Assembly: GCA_903898675.1 (NCBI GenBank)
Contig: CAIUGM010000004.1
Span: 1-64,000, forward strand
Direction: 5' to 3'
Source of the DNA: an uncultured Verrucomicrobiota bacterium
Lineage (GTDB): Bacteria > Verrucomicrobiota > Verrucomicrobiia > Opitutales > Opitutaceae
DNA: 64,000 bases
Part shown: in pieces, positions 8,464 to 16,289 of the stretch
How positions within the stretch are numbered: the first letter of the stretch is position 1
Layout: each line of letters opens with the position of its first letter
Notes under the pieces: model-generated
What the model saw: only the letters and a program-made list of their open reading frames with translations
The model's database searches: none
Told to the model about the DNA's origin: nothing
Translations under genes and position numbers: made by a program

Positions 8464-9534
8464 TCACCGCCCGGCCGCAGCGGCCCGGCTGGCGCCAACG
8501 ACGGCACCCGCGGGATTCCGCCAACGCCAGCAGCCGCCAAATACAGTCAGAAATCCGGCAACCAGGCTCACATTGCGCGCCAGCAGGTAGACCGCGGCGA
8601 CGCCCCCGGCCCACCGGAAGGGCAGGCCGGCGATGGCCGCGCCCGCCATGAGGGCCGGCGCCACCCAGTCGGGCTGCGGGCGCGGTTTGCCCCGCAGGTG
8701 CGACGCGATCACCCGCCCCGTGTAATCGGCGGCGTGCAAGGTGAGCAGCGGCGCGGTCTCCCACCAAAACGATCCGCGACACAAGCCCGGCCCGGCCAAC
8801 CCGGCCCCGGCGAGGGCAAACCACGCCAAGCCCGCGGGCACCCGCCCGATGCGGCGCACACATGACACTGCGGTCCACAAGCTGCCGGCGGCCGCGGCGA
8901 TCATCACCGCCTCGAACACCGAGCAGCCCCCGGCCAGGGGGGCGTGCCACCAGGCGGCATCGTGGCGGCACCAACTCGCGAAATACGCGATCGTCAGCAG
9001 CATGCCCTCCAGCGGCCCGATGAACCCGAAGTAAAGTTCCTTGCGCTCCCGCTCCTCCACCATGGTGGCCGCGCCCGCCAGCGCCACCACCCACAGCACC
9101 GGCACGAGCAGCGCCGAATCCCCGCGGCCCGCGACCAGAAACATCACCACGACCGCAATCGACCCGTGGAACACATCCGTGAAATGATCCAGGAATTCCC
9201 CCAGCGGGCTGCTCGTGCCCGTGCGGCGGGAGTGCAGGCCGTCCGCGTGGTCGTAGATCACATACCCGGCCATCAGGGCCAGGCACCACGGGGCGAGCGC
9301 CGTCGCGTTGGCCGCGGTGGTCGCGAGGCCCAGCATCACCCACATGCAGGCGGACGAGCCCAGCGTCAGCAGGTTCGCGGGCACGGCCGGCGGCATCCAC
9401 CACACAAACCAGCGCACCACATGGCGGCAGAACGGCCCCACCAGCGGCGAGCGATCCACACAGACATAGGTGTAGGCCGGAACTTCGGGGAGCATGCCGG
9501 CCAGTGGAATGACCGCGCCGCCGCGTGTCGCCAC
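8464..9534 (-). CDS. Choline/ethanolamine-phosphotransferase-like CDP-alcohol phosphotransferase
   Basis: A 356-residue polytopic membrane protein with an intact motif D95-x2-D98-G99-x2-S102-R103-x8-G112-x3-D116-x3-D120; only the usual Ala is Ser. The block RRTGTSSPLGEFLDH resembles eukaryotic choline/ethanolamine phosphotransferases (CPT1/EPT1), and the length is close to theirs rather than to 200-residue bacterial PgsA or PssA. Known role of that family: transfer of phosphocholine or phosphoethanolamine from the CDP-alcohol to a lipid hydroxyl. Because a CMP-AEP pathway is encoded about 1 kb away, CMP-AEP is a good candidate donor (inference). The start is GTG 9534 or ATG 9495; no clear ribosome-binding site decides it. 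Confidence 0.78.
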   Translation of the reverse strand: MATRGGAVIPLAGMLPEVPAYTYVCVDRSPLVGPFCRHVVRWFVWWMPPAVPANLLTLGSSACMWVMLGLATTAANATALAPWCLALMAGYVIYDHADGLHSRRTGTSSPLGEFLDHFTDVFHGSIAVVVMFLVAGRGDSALLVPVLWVVALAGAATMVEERERKELYFGFIGPLEGMLLTIAYFASWCRHDAAWWHAPLAGGCSVFEAVMIAAAAGSLWTAVSCVRRIGRVPAGLAWFALAGAGLAGPGLCRGSFWWETAPLLTLHAADYTGRVIASHLRGKPRPQPDWVAPALMAGAAIAGLPFRWAGGVAAVYLLARNVSLVAGFLTVFGGCWRWRNPAGAVVGASRAAAAGR

Positions 9535-9608
9535 AAAACTGCGCCACCGGCCCGCGAAGAATACGCTGGAGCGTCGCGCCGATTTGTGCCGGCCTTGGCC
9601 CGACCCCC

Positions 9609-10529
9609 ATGCCCGCCCCCTCCCCCGAAATCGACGCGGTCTACACTTGGGTCGACGGCGCCCACCCGGGTTACCTGGAAAAGCTCGGCCGTTATGCCCA
9701 GGGCGCGCGCGATCTCAATCCCGAGCGCTACCGCGACGCCTACGACTGCCTCCGCTACAGCCTGCGCTCGCTCGAGCAGCACGCACCCTGGGTGCGCAAC
9801 GTTTACCTCGTCACCAGCCGGCCGCAGGTTCCGGCCTGGCTCCGGCGCGATCACCCGCGCCTGCGCCTCGTGCATCACGACGAGATCATGCCGGCGGCGG
9901 TGGCCCAGCCCACGTTCAACAGCAACGTCATCGAGAGCTGCCTGCACCGGCTGCCGGGGGTTTCGCGGCGGTTTGTCTATTTCAACGACGACTATTTCCT
10001 GGGCGCCCCCGCCTCGCCCGCGGACTTCGTTACTCCCGCCGGCCACATCAGAGTTTTCGGCACCCTCGTGGGCGAGCGCGCCCGCTGGCTCGTGCGCGAA
10101 CGGCAACCCGTCTACTACGGCCTCGTCGAGCACGGCCCCATCCTCATCGACTGCGACGAGTGGGCCGAGATGCCGCGCCGCTTTGCGGAGGAGTGGGAGG
10201 ATTTCCTGCAGCACCGTTTCCGCCAGCCCGACGACTTCCGGCCGGAGCGGCTCTACCGCTGGCACCTGCTCACCCACCGCCGCGCCCGCACGCAGCTCGT
10301 GCCGTTCTGGGAATACCTGCGCCACGCCGTCTTCCACAAGATCAAGCCCGGCCCCGCCGCGCGCCAGCGTGCGCAGCTCGACCGCATCGCGCGCCGCCGG
10401 CCGCGCTTTATCTGCCTGAACGACGACCTCGGTTTCCCGGCCGATCCTGCGGTGATCGCCGAGGTGCGCGCCTTCCTTTCCCGGATGTTTCCTCAGCCTT
10501 CGTCATTCGAGACCGGCGCGCCCTCGTAG
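9609..10529 (+). CDS. Stealth-family sugar-phosphate transferase
   Basis: A 306-residue protein carrying the four Stealth conserved regions in order: IDAVYTWVDG near the N-terminus, the RDCLRYS-like stretch with NVYLVT, FVYFNDDYFLG, and a C-terminal CLNDDLGF. Stealth proteins are hexose-1-phosphate transferases of capsule synthesis, related to the human GlcNAc-1-phosphotransferase. Start ATG 9609 is the first in-frame start after the divergent gene. Its 3' end overlaps the convergent GT4 gene by 37 bases. With LicD and three CDP-alcohol phosphotransferases, it is one of five phospho-group transferases in the locus. It probably builds a phosphodiester-linked sugar on a surface polymer or lipid; substrate unknown. 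Confidence 0.85.
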   Translation: MPAPSPEIDAVYTWVDGAHPGYLEKLGRYAQGARDLNPERYRDAYDCLRYSLRSLEQHAPWVRNVYLVTSRPQVPAWLRRDHPRLRLVHHDEIMPAAVAQPTFNSNVIESCLHRLPGVSRRFVYFNDDYFLGAPASPADFVTPAGHIRVFGTLVGERARWLVRERQPVYYGLVEHGPILIDCDEWAEMPRRFAEEWEDFLQHRFRQPDDFRPERLYRWHLLTHRRARTQLVPFWEYLRHAVFHKIKPGPAARQRAQLDRIARRRPRFICLNDDLGFPADPAVIAEVRAFLSRMFPQPSSFETGAPS

Positions 10530-11569
10530 ATCCGGCGCAGCCGGCCGACCGTGCGCTCCCAGTCGTAACGCGCCGCCACCTCCCGCGCGCGCCGCGCGCA
10601 CTGCGCATGACCGGCGGCGTCGCCCGTCAGCCGTTGGATCGCCGCCGCCAGCGCCGCGGCGTCGCCCGGGGCCGTCAGCTCGCCCGCGCCCGTGCCGTCG
10701 AGCCAGTCCGCGTGGCCGCGGATGCGCGACGCCACGACCGGCACGCCGTGCGCCAGCGCCTCCAGCGCAACCAGGCCGAAACTTTCCCCGCCCAGCGACG
10801 GCACCACGCACACATCCGCCGCCGCGTAAGCGGCGGACAATTCCGCCGCACTCACCGCGCCGCGGGTCGTCGCCGGCCCCACCGCGTCGAAGGCAAAGGC
10901 CCCGGGGGCCGCCGTCTCCAGCCGGTGCAGCGCCCGGCGCAGCACGGCGAAACCCTTCCGGGGCTCATCGGCCCGCCCCACAAAGAGCACCCGCACGGGC
11001 CGGCCGACCGGCCGAGCCGACCGCCCCGCCCCGGCCGGCGGCAGGCGCACGCCGTTCGGCACCACGGTGAAATCCGCCGGATGGTAGCGCGTCGCGAAGT
11101 CGCGCGCCGCGGCCGACACGGCCACGCGCCGGTCCAGCTGCGCGTTGATCCAGCGGCACCACGGCCAGGTCCACAGGTAGCCGCGGCTGGTTTCCGAGTA
11201 GGTGTGGAACGTGCCGACCTTCAGCGCCCCGCCCGCATGCCGGAGCACGAAGGTGTTGAGCGTGGGCAGAAAGGGTTCCTGCAAGTGAATGACCGCGGGA
11301 CGGAACTCCTCGATCAACCGCCGCACCGCACCGCCGAGGCCCAGGTCCAGGGTCACGCGGCTGCGCGCCCCGTTGAGCGAGCCCACCTTGACCCCGCCGA
11401 GGCAAATGATGCGCGCATCGCCCGGGTGCACCGGGACCGAAGCCGGGCCGACCAGCCGCGCCTCCACGCCGCACCGCGTCAGGGTCTCGAGCAGGTCGAG
11501 TGCGTGGCGGTTCACGCCGCCGGGCACGGCGAGATCGTAGGGCGTCGTGAGCAGGACGCGCATGGTCAC
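10493..11569 (-). CDS. GT4 glycosyltransferase (PimA/PimB-like)
   Basis: A 358-residue GT-B enzyme. The N-terminal half has PGGVNRHA and HLQEPFLP, and the C-terminal half has VVPNGV, LFVGR and the nucleotide-binding EX7E motif in SLGGESFGLVALEAL. This layout is typical of GT4 enzymes such as mycobacterial phosphatidylinositol mannosyltransferases, although the exact acceptor cannot be told. It is the last gene of the AEP operon; its GTG start at 11,569 overlaps the decarboxylase stop by four bases (ATG 11,563 is an alternative). Its coupling to the AEP genes suggests that the acceptor of the phosphonate, or the lipid bearing it, is glycosylated by this enzyme. Confidence 0.85.
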   Translation of the reverse strand: MTMRVLLTTPYDLAVPGGVNRHALDLLETLTRCGVEARLVGPASVPVHPGDARIICLGGVKVGSLNGARSRVTLDLGLGGAVRRLIEEFRPAVIHLQEPFLPTLNTFVLRHAGGALKVGTFHTYSETSRGYLWTWPWCRWINAQLDRRVAVSAAARDFATRYHPADFTVVPNGVRLPPAGAGRSARPVGRPVRVLFVGRADEPRKGFAVLRRALHRLETAAPGAFAFDAVGPATTRGAVSAAELSAAYAAADVCVVPSLGGESFGLVALEALAHGVPVVASRIRGHADWLDGTGAGELTAPGDAAALAAAIQRLTGDAAGHAQCARRAREVAARYDWERTVGRLRRIYEGAPVSNDEG

Positions 11570-12723
11570 GACTGCGCGAGCCAGTGCTGGAGCCGGACAA
11601 ACACTTCCGCCGGCGTCACCTTGGGCCGCGGGAGTTTCTCCGGTGCGCCCGGCCGCAGCCGGAAATGCACAAAGCGCGGTCCGGCCGCCGCCGGGGCGCG
11701 CAGGGCGGCGGCCAGGGTGTCCGGCTCGTCCGTCGAGACCGCGTCGGCATAGCCGCAGGCCCGCGCCACCGCGGCGAGCATCACGCCGCGGCTCACGGTC
11801 GCCTGCCCGCCGGTCGAGTCGTGCGCCTCGTTGTCGAGGACCACGTGGGTCAGTTCCGCGGGGCCGTAGGCGCCGAGCGTGGCGAGATTACCCAGGCGCA
11901 TGAGCACCGCGCCGTCCCCCTCGATCACGGTCACGGGCCGGCCCGGCGAGGTGAGCGCCAGGCCCAGCCCGAAGGCGCTGGCCGAACCCATCGAGCCCAC
12001 GAGGTAGAGGTTCCAGGGATCGTCCCCCAGCGCGTAAAGCTCGCGGCCGGTATGGCCGGTCGTCGCGACCAGCACGCCCCGCGGCGCGCGGGCCGCCCGG
12101 ATCAGTTGCAGCGCCGCGGTGCGCGTGGCGCGCGCGGGCGTGGGCCGCGTCAGGTTTTCCGTGAAACTGAATTCCCGCCGCCCGAGCGGCGCCAGGCTGC
12201 GCGGTTGCGCGAGCGCGTGCGGCGCCACGGCGCCCTGGCGCATGACCAGCGCGTACGGCCGTCCGGTCGAGGTCATGTGGGCGAGAGCCGCCGCCACCGC
12301 CGGCTCCGCGGCCCCGGCCTCCGCGGGAAAATGCGCCCAGGCCACGCCCATCGTCTCGAGGAGGGCGGTCGTGATCCGGCCCATCAGCTCGTGCTGCGGC
12401 TCGTCGGCCGCGCCGCCCGGCTCGCCCCGGTGCGTGACGACCAGCAGCACCGGCACGCGGAAAGGATGACAAAGCGACGTGAGGGCGTTGACCGCGTTAC
12501 CGAGGCCGGAGTTCTGGAACATCACCAGGCTGCGCGTGCCGGTGAGCGCGGCGCCGGCGGCCAGCGCCACGGCGTCGCCCTCGTTGACCGCATCGCGGAA
12601 CAGGAAGCGGGCGTCGCCGATCGCCGCGTTGATCAGCGGCTGCAGGTAGGAGCAAGGCGTCCCGGTGACGAGCCGGAAGCCCTGGGCGTGGCACGCGTCG
12701 AGAAAACCGGCGGCGGGAATCAT
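11566..12723 (-). CDS. aepY: Phosphonopyruvate decarboxylase
   Basis: A 385-residue thiamine-diphosphate enzyme. The N-terminal Pyr domain shows GTPCSYLQPL and NEGDAVALAAG (catalytic Glu region); the C-terminal PP domain shows EGDGAVLMRLGN then VVLDN, the TPP/Mg motif. Length matches phosphonopyruvate decarboxylases (about 370-400 residues), shorter than acetolactate synthases. It converts phosphonopyruvate to phosphonoacetaldehyde and CO2, the step that makes phosphonate formation irreversible. Four bases separate it from the PEP mutase gene upstream, and the decarboxylation product is the substrate of the aminotransferase two genes upstream. Cytoplasmic. Confidence 0.93.
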   Translation of the reverse strand: MIPAAGFLDACHAQGFRLVTGTPCSYLQPLINAAIGDARFLFRDAVNEGDAVALAAGAALTGTRSLVMFQNSGLGNAVNALTSLCHPFRVPVLLVVTHRGEPGGAADEPQHELMGRITTALLETMGVAWAHFPAEAGAAEPAVAAALAHMTSTGRPYALVMRQGAVAPHALAQPRSLAPLGRREFSFTENLTRPTPARATRTAALQLIRAARAPRGVLVATTGHTGRELYALGDDPWNLYLVGSMGSASAFGLGLALTSPGRPVTVIEGDGAVLMRLGNLATLGAYGPAELTHVVLDNEAHDSTGGQATVSRGVMLAAVARACGYADAVSTDEPDTLAAALRAPAAAGPRFVHFRLRPGAPEKLPRPKVTPAEVFVRLQHWLAQS

Positions 12724-12727
12724 GGGC

Positions 12728-14359
12728 TCAGAGGTTGCTGGCCCCGGCGAGATCGTAGGCGGACTCGATCGTGGTCCAGTCGCCGGAGAACAGGTGCACC
12801 TTCACGCGCTGGCCGCGGGCGACCAGATCGGCCAGCAGGTCGACCATCGCCAGCCGGTTGAAATCCGGTCGCGCCCGGGCCTCCTCCAGCCACGCCCGCA
12901 CGAGCTGCGTCCCGCGGGCCGAGCACTGCAGCAGGCCGATCCACTCGGCGTCGTAGCCCGCGAAGTCGGCGGAATTGGCTGCGCCAACGAGCGCGGTCTC
13001 CGCATCCAGGAAGTCATGGGCCGGCGCCGCGGTGAGGCGCAGCAGATCGCGCGGCTGGGCCGCCGTCCCCACCGGCGTCCCGCGGATGCGGCGGTCCGCC
13101 GCAATCGCGAAGTCGGCCTCGTCGTCGAGCAGCACCTGCAGGAGGTGGCGCCGGCAGAGGATGTCACCAAAGGCAATCAGGCACGGCCCCTCCAGCGCCT
13201 CGGCCGCGCAGGCGAGCGAAGCGACCTCCCCGGTGGCGGCCCACGCCAGGTTGTCGAAGCGGCGCAGGCCCGTACGCGTGATCGTTTCGGCCCGGTAGCC
13301 CGCGACCGCGTTGAGCTGGCGCACGTTCAGGGCGGCCAGGTTGTCGCACAGCCGGTCCAGCAGCGTCACCCCGTCCACGCGCAGCAGGGTCTTGGGCACC
13401 TCGGTGGTCAGCGGGTGCAGCGCGCCGCTGCCCCGGGTCGCGGCGAGGATGATCGCGCTGCGCTGCGGAGCCGCCGCGAGGTAGCGGGCCTCGGCCGCGT
13501 GCAGTTCTTCGTCCCCCTGCAGCCGGAACACTTCCGCCAGCGGCGCCAGCGTTTCCTCGACGCCCGCCACGCTGCGTTCGCGGGCGATGCGCGCGGCGGC
13601 CTGCTGCATGGCCGGCAGCGCCGCCCGCAGCAGGTGGTTGCCCCAGATCAGCGCGGCCACCCGGCGCTGCGCGAAAACCTCCGCCGGCGTCGTGTAGTAC
13701 TTGGTGGGAATGAGCAGGACCGGATGGCGGTTGGCCCAGGCGTCGAGAAACGCGAGCACCTCGTCGGGCCGGGATTTTGCGCTGTGCACGATGATCGCAT
13801 CCGCGCCGGCGGCCCGGTAGGCCTCCGCCCGCCGCAGCGCCTCCGCCAGCCCCCACCCGGCGATCAGCGCCTCGGTGCGCGCCACGATCACGAAGTCGCC
13901 GTCGCGCTGCGCATCCTTGCCCGCCTTGAGCTTGCCGCAGAACTCGTCCACCGCGGCCAGCGGTTGCGCCGCGCCGCGCAGGAAGCTGTTGGTCTTCGGG
14001 AAAATCTTGTCCTCGATGCACACGCCCGCGATGCCGCGGGTCTCCAGCTTGCGCACGAAGCGCCGGAAATTGTTGAAGTTGCCGTGGCCGGTGTCGCCGT
14101 CGAGCAGGATGGGCGCCGGCGCGGCGTCGGCCATGAACTCCACCACCTCGAGCACCTGCGTCCAGCTGGCCTCGTTGTTGTCGCGCACCCCGAGCGCCGC
14201 GGCGATCGAGAGGCCGCTGGCCCAGAGCGCGGGAAAACCCGCCTCGCTGGCGATGCGGGCCGAGAGGCCGTCGTGGGCCTCCATGATGAAGTCGAGTTGC
14301 TCCGTGCCGAGCAGGGCGCGGAGCCGCGTGGTCGGGCGGAGCGTGGAATCAGAGGCCAT
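12728..14359 (-). CDS. aepX: Phosphoenolpyruvate mutase fused to a nucleotidyltransferase-like domain
   Basis: A 543-residue fusion. Residues 1 to about 290 are PEP mutase: DGDTGHGNFNN (87-97) and the diagnostic EDKIFPKTNS (116-125), which separates mutase from isocitrate-lyase-type relatives. It forms the C-P bond of phosphonopyruvate. About 305-543 resembles a sugar-nucleotidyltransferase, but its signature is degenerate: IILAATRGSGALHPLT in place of LAAGxGxRLxPLT, so the glycine of AAG and the phosphate-binding arginine are altered; PKTLL is kept. Start ATG 14,359 overlaps the aminotransferase stop; a start 24 bases earlier is possible. Fused mutase-nucleotidyltransferase proteins occur in other phosphonate clusters. 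The second domain may be inactive or changed in specificity. Confidence 0.95.
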   Translation of the reverse strand: MASDSTLRPTTRLRALLGTEQLDFIMEAHDGLSARIASEAGFPALWASGLSIAAALGVRDNNEASWTQVLEVVEFMADAAPAPILLDGDTGHGNFNNFRRFVRKLETRGIAGVCIEDKIFPKTNSFLRGAAQPLAAVDEFCGKLKAGKDAQRDGDFVIVARTEALIAGWGLAEALRRAEAYRAAGADAIIVHSAKSRPDEVLAFLDAWANRHPVLLIPTKYYTTPAEVFAQRRVAALIWGNHLLRAALPAMQQAAARIARERSVAGVEETLAPLAEVFRLQGDEELHAAEARYLAAAPQRSAIILAATRGSGALHPLTTEVPKTLLRVDGVTLLDRLCDNLAALNVRQLNAVAGYRAETITRTGLRRFDNLAWAATGEVASLACAAEALEGPCLIAFGDILCRRHLLQVLLDDEADFAIAADRRIRGTPVGTAAQPRDLLRLTAAPAHDFLDAETALVGAANSADFAGYDAEWIGLLQCSARGTQLVRAWLEEARARPDFNRLAMVDLLADLVARGQRVKVHLFSGDWTTIESAYDLAGASNL

Positions 14360-15446
14360 CGAGATAATCCTGCACGGCGGCAAGGAAGGTCCGCAAGTCC
14401 TCCGGGGTCAGCGCCCCGAGGTTGGCCACGCGAAAGGTGTCGGTGCCGGGGAGTTTGCCGGGGTAGAGCGTGATGCCGCGGGCGTAAAGGTGGTCATGCA
14501 GTCCGGAGAAGGAGAAACCCGGCCAGTCGGGCGTAAGGAAGGCGGTGAGCAAGCCCGAATGCAGCTCCCGCGGCAGGAGGGGCACGAAGCCCTGCGCCTC
14601 CAGGCCGGCCAGCATCACCTCGTAGCACTGCCGGTAGCGGGCGGCGCGCACCGGCACCGTCTCGGCCAGCGTTTCCCGGAGGGCCGCGGCCAGGGCATAG
14701 ACCACCGGCACCGGCGGGGTGAACGGAAACTGCCCGGTCGCCTGGCTCCGTTCATGCGTGTGGAGGTTCAGCGCCACGCTCCGGGCCACGCCCGCACTCG
14801 CGGCCAGCGCGGCGCGCCGGGCCAGCACAAAGCTGATCCCCGGCTGGCCCTCCAGGCATTTGTTGGCGCTGCTGATCAGGACATCGACCGGGGTCGTCCC
14901 GAGATGCAGCGGCCGGCCCGCGAACGAGGACATCGCATCGACGATGGAGGTCACGCCCCAGGCCCGGCAAACCGCGCCGAATTCCTCCAGCGGATTCAAC
15001 AGCCCCGTCGTGGTCTCGTGATGAACCCAAAACGCATGCGTGCAGGGTTCGCCGCCGGCCAGCTGCGCGGCGAATTCCGCCGCGGCCGGCCGCGCGGTCC
15101 AGGCGCAACGCCAGATGCGCGCCGGCACGCCGAGCGCCGCGGCGATCGCGCCGGCGCGTTCCCCGTAGGCGCCGTTGTCGAGAATCAGGACGCGGCCGGC
15201 CGGCGGCACGAGCGAACCCAGCGCCGCTTCCATCGCGGCCGTGCCCGGACCCGCGACCAAAATGGCCGTGTGCGTGGCCGGATCGGCCCCGGCCACCGCC
15301 AGCAGGTCGCGACGGATGCCGGCGACCACGGCGGCAAACTCCGCCTCCCGCGGACAGATGTCCGACACGAGCATCGCCGCCTTCACGCCCTCGGTCGTGG
15401 TGGCCGGACCGGGGTTGAGCAGGATCTTGCGCGGGGGAAACGTCAT
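14349..15446 (-). CDS. aepZ: 2-aminoethylphosphonate aminotransferase
   Basis: A 365-residue class V PLP enzyme beginning with ILLNPGPATTT, the typical start of 2-AEP:pyruvate and serine-glyoxylate-type aminotransferases. The PLP lysine lies in SSANKCLEGQPG, and the DAMSSFAG aspartate should contact the PLP nitrogen. In this context it runs in the biosynthetic direction, phosphonoacetaldehyde to AEP. It overlaps pntC upstream by four bases (ATGA) and the PEP mutase gene downstream by about 11, so all are made from one transcript. Cytoplasmic homodimer by family knowledge. Confidence 0.92.
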   Translation of the reverse strand: MTFPPRKILLNPGPATTTEGVKAAMLVSDICPREAEFAAVVAGIRRDLLAVAGADPATHTAILVAGPGTAAMEAALGSLVPPAGRVLILDNGAYGERAGAIAAALGVPARIWRCAWTARPAAAEFAAQLAGGEPCTHAFWVHHETTTGLLNPLEEFGAVCRAWGVTSIVDAMSSFAGRPLHLGTTPVDVLISSANKCLEGQPGISFVLARRAALAASAGVARSVALNLHTHERSQATGQFPFTPPVPVVYALAAALRETLAETVPVRAARYRQCYEVMLAGLEAQGFVPLLPRELHSGLLTAFLTPDWPGFSFSGLHDHLYARGITLYPGKLPGTDTFRVANLGALTPEDLRTFLAAVQDYLDGL

Positions 15447-16192
15447 GGCTGCGGGTCCGGAGTCTGATCCCGAACCTGGATGCGGGGCCAGACTTGTTCG
15501 CGCGCCCGCCGCAAATGCTCCGGCGTATCGATCTCGCACCACTGCAAATCCTCGACCAGGCACACGTCGATCGGGTGCGCGTCGCAGATGGCGTTGAGTC
15601 CGTCCTCGTAATGCGCGCCGGGCGGCAGCGTCGCTTCGACCGCCAGCAGGCGGGTCAGCGCCGGCCGGGACAGGCGGGTGAGCCCGACGAGTTCGCCGCA
15701 ACGCGGCGCGCCCGTCCAGGGACGCTTGCTGAGGTGCGCGAGCCTGCTGCCCCGGGCGTGCACCCACACCTCGTCGTCGCTGGCGGTGAACCCGCTCGCC
15801 AGCAGCGTGTCGCGCCCCGGCGCGGCGAGGAGCCGGGCGGGCGCGCGCCTCTCATAGAGCAAATCGGATTCAACCACCAGGACGTCGCCCGCCGTCGCCC
15901 GGGCCGCGATCAGCAACGAGGCCAGGCTGCCCGTGCCGGAAAAGTCGGGATTTTCCAGCACCCGCACGGCCGGGAATTGCGCCGCGAGATAGGCCCGGTA
16001 GGCTTCCTGCCGCCAGCCGACCACGATGACGATCTCGGTCACGCCCGCGGCGTGCAGCAGCGCCAGCGAGCGACCGAGGATGGGGCGGTCGCCGATCTCG
16101 ACGAGGCCCTTGGGGCGGTCGGCCTGCAGTCGCGACCCCAGGCCCGCGGCCAGAATCACAGCGCATGGAGGGAGGGAGACGACCGGAGACAT
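15443..16192 (-). CDS. pntC: Nucleotidyltransferase, probable CTP:AEP cytidylyltransferase
   Basis: A 249-residue nucleotidyltransferase with a canonical signature AVILAAGLGSRLQ followed by RPKGLVEIG, and an acidic metal site near VVESDL. It is LicC/PntC-like in length. In bacterial phosphonate clusters such enzymes activate AEP with CTP to CMP-AEP, the analogue of CDP-ethanolamine. It is the first gene of the five-gene operon, and its intact signature contrasts with the degenerate copy fused to the mutase. Substrate is inferred from context; a sugar-1-phosphate nucleotidyltransferase is the main alternative. Confidence 0.8.
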   Translation of the reverse strand: MSPVVSLPPCAVILAAGLGSRLQADRPKGLVEIGDRPILGRSLALLHAAGVTEIVIVVGWRQEAYRAYLAAQFPAVRVLENPDFSGTGSLASLLIAARATAGDVLVVESDLLYERRAPARLLAAPGRDTLLASGFTASDDEVWVHARGSRLAHLSKRPWTGAPRCGELVGLTRLSRPALTRLLAVEATLPPGAHYEDGLNAICDAHPIDVCLVEDLQWCEIDTPEHLRRAREQVWPRIQVRDQTPDPQP

Positions 16193-16236
16193 CGGAAGAA
16201 ACGGGTGCAGCCACTTAAAAACCCGCCGGCCCGCAG

Positions 16237-16251
16237 GTCAATGTCATTGAC
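16237..16251. promoter_or_regulatory. Perfect palindrome in the divergent pntC/phyH control region
   Basis: GTCAATG-T-CATTGAC has perfect 7-bp arms around a single base and sits in the 97-bp gap between two divergent operons, 39 bases from the plus-strand start. The symmetry and position fit a dimeric regulator's operator. No regulator gene lies next to it, so its protein is unknown. Confidence 0.4.
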
Positions 16252-16289
16252 TCCACAAGTCGTCTCTTAGGTGATGCTCCTAGGCTCTT

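Noticed and set aside
8333-9610. Extension of the GT-A gene's frame to 742 residues
   Set aside because: The extra N-terminal part overlaps the EPT/CPT-like gene in another frame and has no motifs; ATG 8332 gives a normal start.
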